A stretch of 6,547 nt of DNA from Pseudomonadota bacterium (GTDB lineage: Bacteria > Pseudomonadota > Alphaproteobacteria > Micropepsales > Micropepsaceae): contig JAKAVI010000064.1 in NCBI GenBank assembly GCA_021817355.1, positions 1 to 6,547 on the forward strand. The letters run 5' to 3'. Position 1 is the stretch's first letter, and each line of letters starts with the position of its first letter. The translations under genes were made by a program, and so were the position numbers. Under the pieces are notes generated by a model. It did not search any database, was not told where the DNA came from, and worked only from the letters and a program-made list of their open reading frames with translations. This document shows positions 5,294-6,547 of this stretch, piece by piece.

Positions 5294-6547
5294 TCAGATG
5301 TGGATGGCGTGTCCAAGTCCGCGCAGCGACGCTTCGTGCAGCGCTTCGGACAAGGTGGGATGGGCATGGATAGTCCCGGCGATGTCTTCAAGCACGGCGC
5401 CCATTGCCAGCGCATGTGAGAATTCTCCGGAAAGTTCGCTGACGTGTTCGCCGACCGCCTGGATGCCGACAATCCGATGATTGTCCTTGCGGGCAACCAC
5501 CCGCACAAAACCCTCTCCTGCACCCATGGAGAGGGCACGGCCATTCGCCACGAAGGGAAACTGGGCGACCATTGCCTCCGGACCGGCCTCCGCAGGTGAC
5601 AAACCGCAACTTACGATTTCCGGGTCCGTAAAGCAGACCGCCGGAATGGCGGCCGGCTCGAAGCTGCGCCGCGCGCCGGCGATGATTTCGGCAACCATTT
5701 CGCCCTGTGCGGCCGCCTTGTGCTCCAGCATCGGCTCGCCGACAAGATCGCCAATGGCCCAAACGTTTTTCATCGAGGTGGCTCCGCGCGCGTCGATCTT
5801 GACAAAGCGTCCCGCCAGATCGACCGCCATATTTTCAAGGCCCCAGCCAGTGGTGTTGGGCTGCCGTCCGACGGTTACCAGGACGCGATCAGCGGCAATC
5901 TCGAGCGTCTCCTTGTCCGAGGTCTCGACAACGAGCGCCTCCCCCGCCAATCCTTTCGCGCGGGCTGAGAGGTGAAGGGTAACGTCATGGCTCTTTAGCC
6001 ATTTTACCACCGGGCTCACCAGCTCACGGTCATAAAGCGGCAAAATCTGGTCTTGCGCCTCAATGATCGTAACCCTGCTGCCCAGTTTGCGAAAGGCAAT
6101 GCCCAGCTCAAGACCAATATAACCCGCGCCGATTACAAGCAGGTGCTCAGGAAGCTGTTGCAAATCAAGAGCTTCACTGGAGGATATGATCTTCTTGCCG
6201 AACGGCAGAAAGCCAAGTTCGACAGGCTTGGAGCCCGTGGCCAGCACCACATGCTCGGCATGCACGGTTTTGGGACCATCTTTGGTGTCGACGTGCAGGG
6301 TCTTCGCGTCCGAAAAACTGCCCCACCCTGAAATTACCTGGACTTTGGCCTTCTTCAACAGCGCCCCGACACCTGTATTTAGCCTGTTGACGATACTGTC
6401 CTTCCACGCAACCAGACCGCGCAGATCAAGCGCTGGGACAGCTGTAAGCGAAATTCCGGCAACAGGGTTGGCGGCAATGGCAGCCATCTGCTCGAACTGG
6501 CTGGCACGTTGAATGATGGCCTTGGAGGGAATACAGCCGCGAATGAG
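5294..6547 (-). CDS. lpdV: Dihydrolipoyl dehydrogenase (E3), branched-chain 2-oxoacid dehydrogenase type, 5'-truncated
   Basis: E3 reoxidises dihydrolipoyl groups of a 2-oxoacid dehydrogenase complex with FAD and NAD+. The frame is open to the right edge: 417 residues are visible against about 460-475, so some 45-50 N-terminal residues with the FAD GxGxxG motif and the first redox Cys are missing. Numbering from the edge: LIRGCIPSKAII at 1-12 contains the second redox cysteine (C5) and shows the ATG at 6487 is internal. The NAD-binding GAGYIGLELG starts at 140, the second FAD motif VWAIGD is near 262-267, and the catalytic dyad is H396/E401 in HPTLSE. WKDSIVNRLNTGV, AGTIHAHPTLSEA and the ending GLGHAIHI match, from memory, Pseudomonas LpdV (E3 of the bkd operon) better than the pyruvate or 2-oxoglutarate complex E3, so bkdA1-bkdA2-bkdB may lie beyond the right edge. 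Being E3 is certain; the subtype is inference. Confidence 0.93.
   Translation of the reverse strand, partial: LIRGCIPSKAIIQRASQFEQMAAIAANPVAGISLTAVPALDLRGLVAWKDSIVNRLNTGVGALLKKAKVQVISGWGSFSDAKTLHVDTKDGPKTVHAEHVVLATGSKPVELGFLPFGKKIISSSEALDLQQLPEHLLVIGAGYIGLELGIAFRKLGSRVTIIEAQDQILPLYDRELVSPVVKWLKSHDVTLHLSARAKGLAGEALVVETSDKETLEIAADRVLVTVGRQPNTTGWGLENMAVDLAGRFVKIDARGATSMKNVWAIGDLVGEPMLEHKAAAQGEMVAEIIAGARRSFEPAAIPAVCFTDPEIVSCGLSPAEAGPEAMVAQFPFVANGRALSMGAGEGFVRVVARKDNHRIVGIQAVGEHVSELSGEFSHALAMGAVLEDIAGTIHAHPTLSEALHEASLRGLGHAIHI

Noticed and set aside
5481..5975. Plus-strand frame of 164 codons inside lpdV
   Set aside because: It is antisense to a clearly conserved lipoamide dehydrogenase and shows no family signal.
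1..6547. Mobile element or genomic island boundary around the catabolic block
   Set aside because: I found no transposase, integrase, tRNA, terminal inverted repeats or flanking direct repeats; foreign origin of the block remains only a suggestion from gene order.

Overview
This window reads as a gene-dense, GC-rich stretch of an alphaproteobacterial chromosome, probably from the Hyphomicrobiales (Rhizobiales) or a close relative. The evidence is a FlhB of alphaproteobacterial style, a small helical DPVIAL-type hypothetical protein of a kind I associate with rhizobial genomes, and a branched-chain-type lipoamide dehydrogenase. The genus cannot be fixed from the sequence. The first six bases are a BamHI site (GGATCC), so the left edge may be a cloning junction. 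Both end genes are cut by the window.

Layout from left to right: (1) the 3' four-fifths of flhB (+), the flagellar export-gate switch protein. (2) A zinc-dependent medium-chain alcohol/polyol dehydrogenase (-), whose stop codon is interleaved with that of flhB in a shared CTAG. (3) A 69-bp divergent promoter spacer with a perfect 10-bp palindrome. (4) An amidase-signature hydrolase (+). (5) A luciferase-like (LLM) flavin monooxygenase (+) 39 bp downstream, very probably in the same transcript. (6) A small hypothetical protein (-) of about 161 residues, convergent with the monooxygenase gene and separated from it by an 11-bp inverted repeat. (7) The 3' nine-tenths of an E3 lipoamide dehydrogenase (-) of the LpdV / branched-chain 2-oxoacid dehydrogenase type, whose partner E1/E2 genes would lie beyond the right edge.

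The central dehydrogenase / amidase / monooxygenase block is the part most like an accessory system. A divergent pair of promoters drives an amide hydrolase, an oxygenase most like limonene 1,2-monooxygenase-type LLM enzymes, and an alcohol dehydrogenase, which is the tool set of a small catabolic pathway. It sits between a flagellar gene and a branched-chain keto-acid gene. No flavin reductase, transporter, regulator or mobile-element gene is visible, so the pathway is incomplete in this window and its substrate is unknown. I saw no rRNA, tRNA, CRISPR or insertion sequence, and no gene-free stretch over 300 bases.
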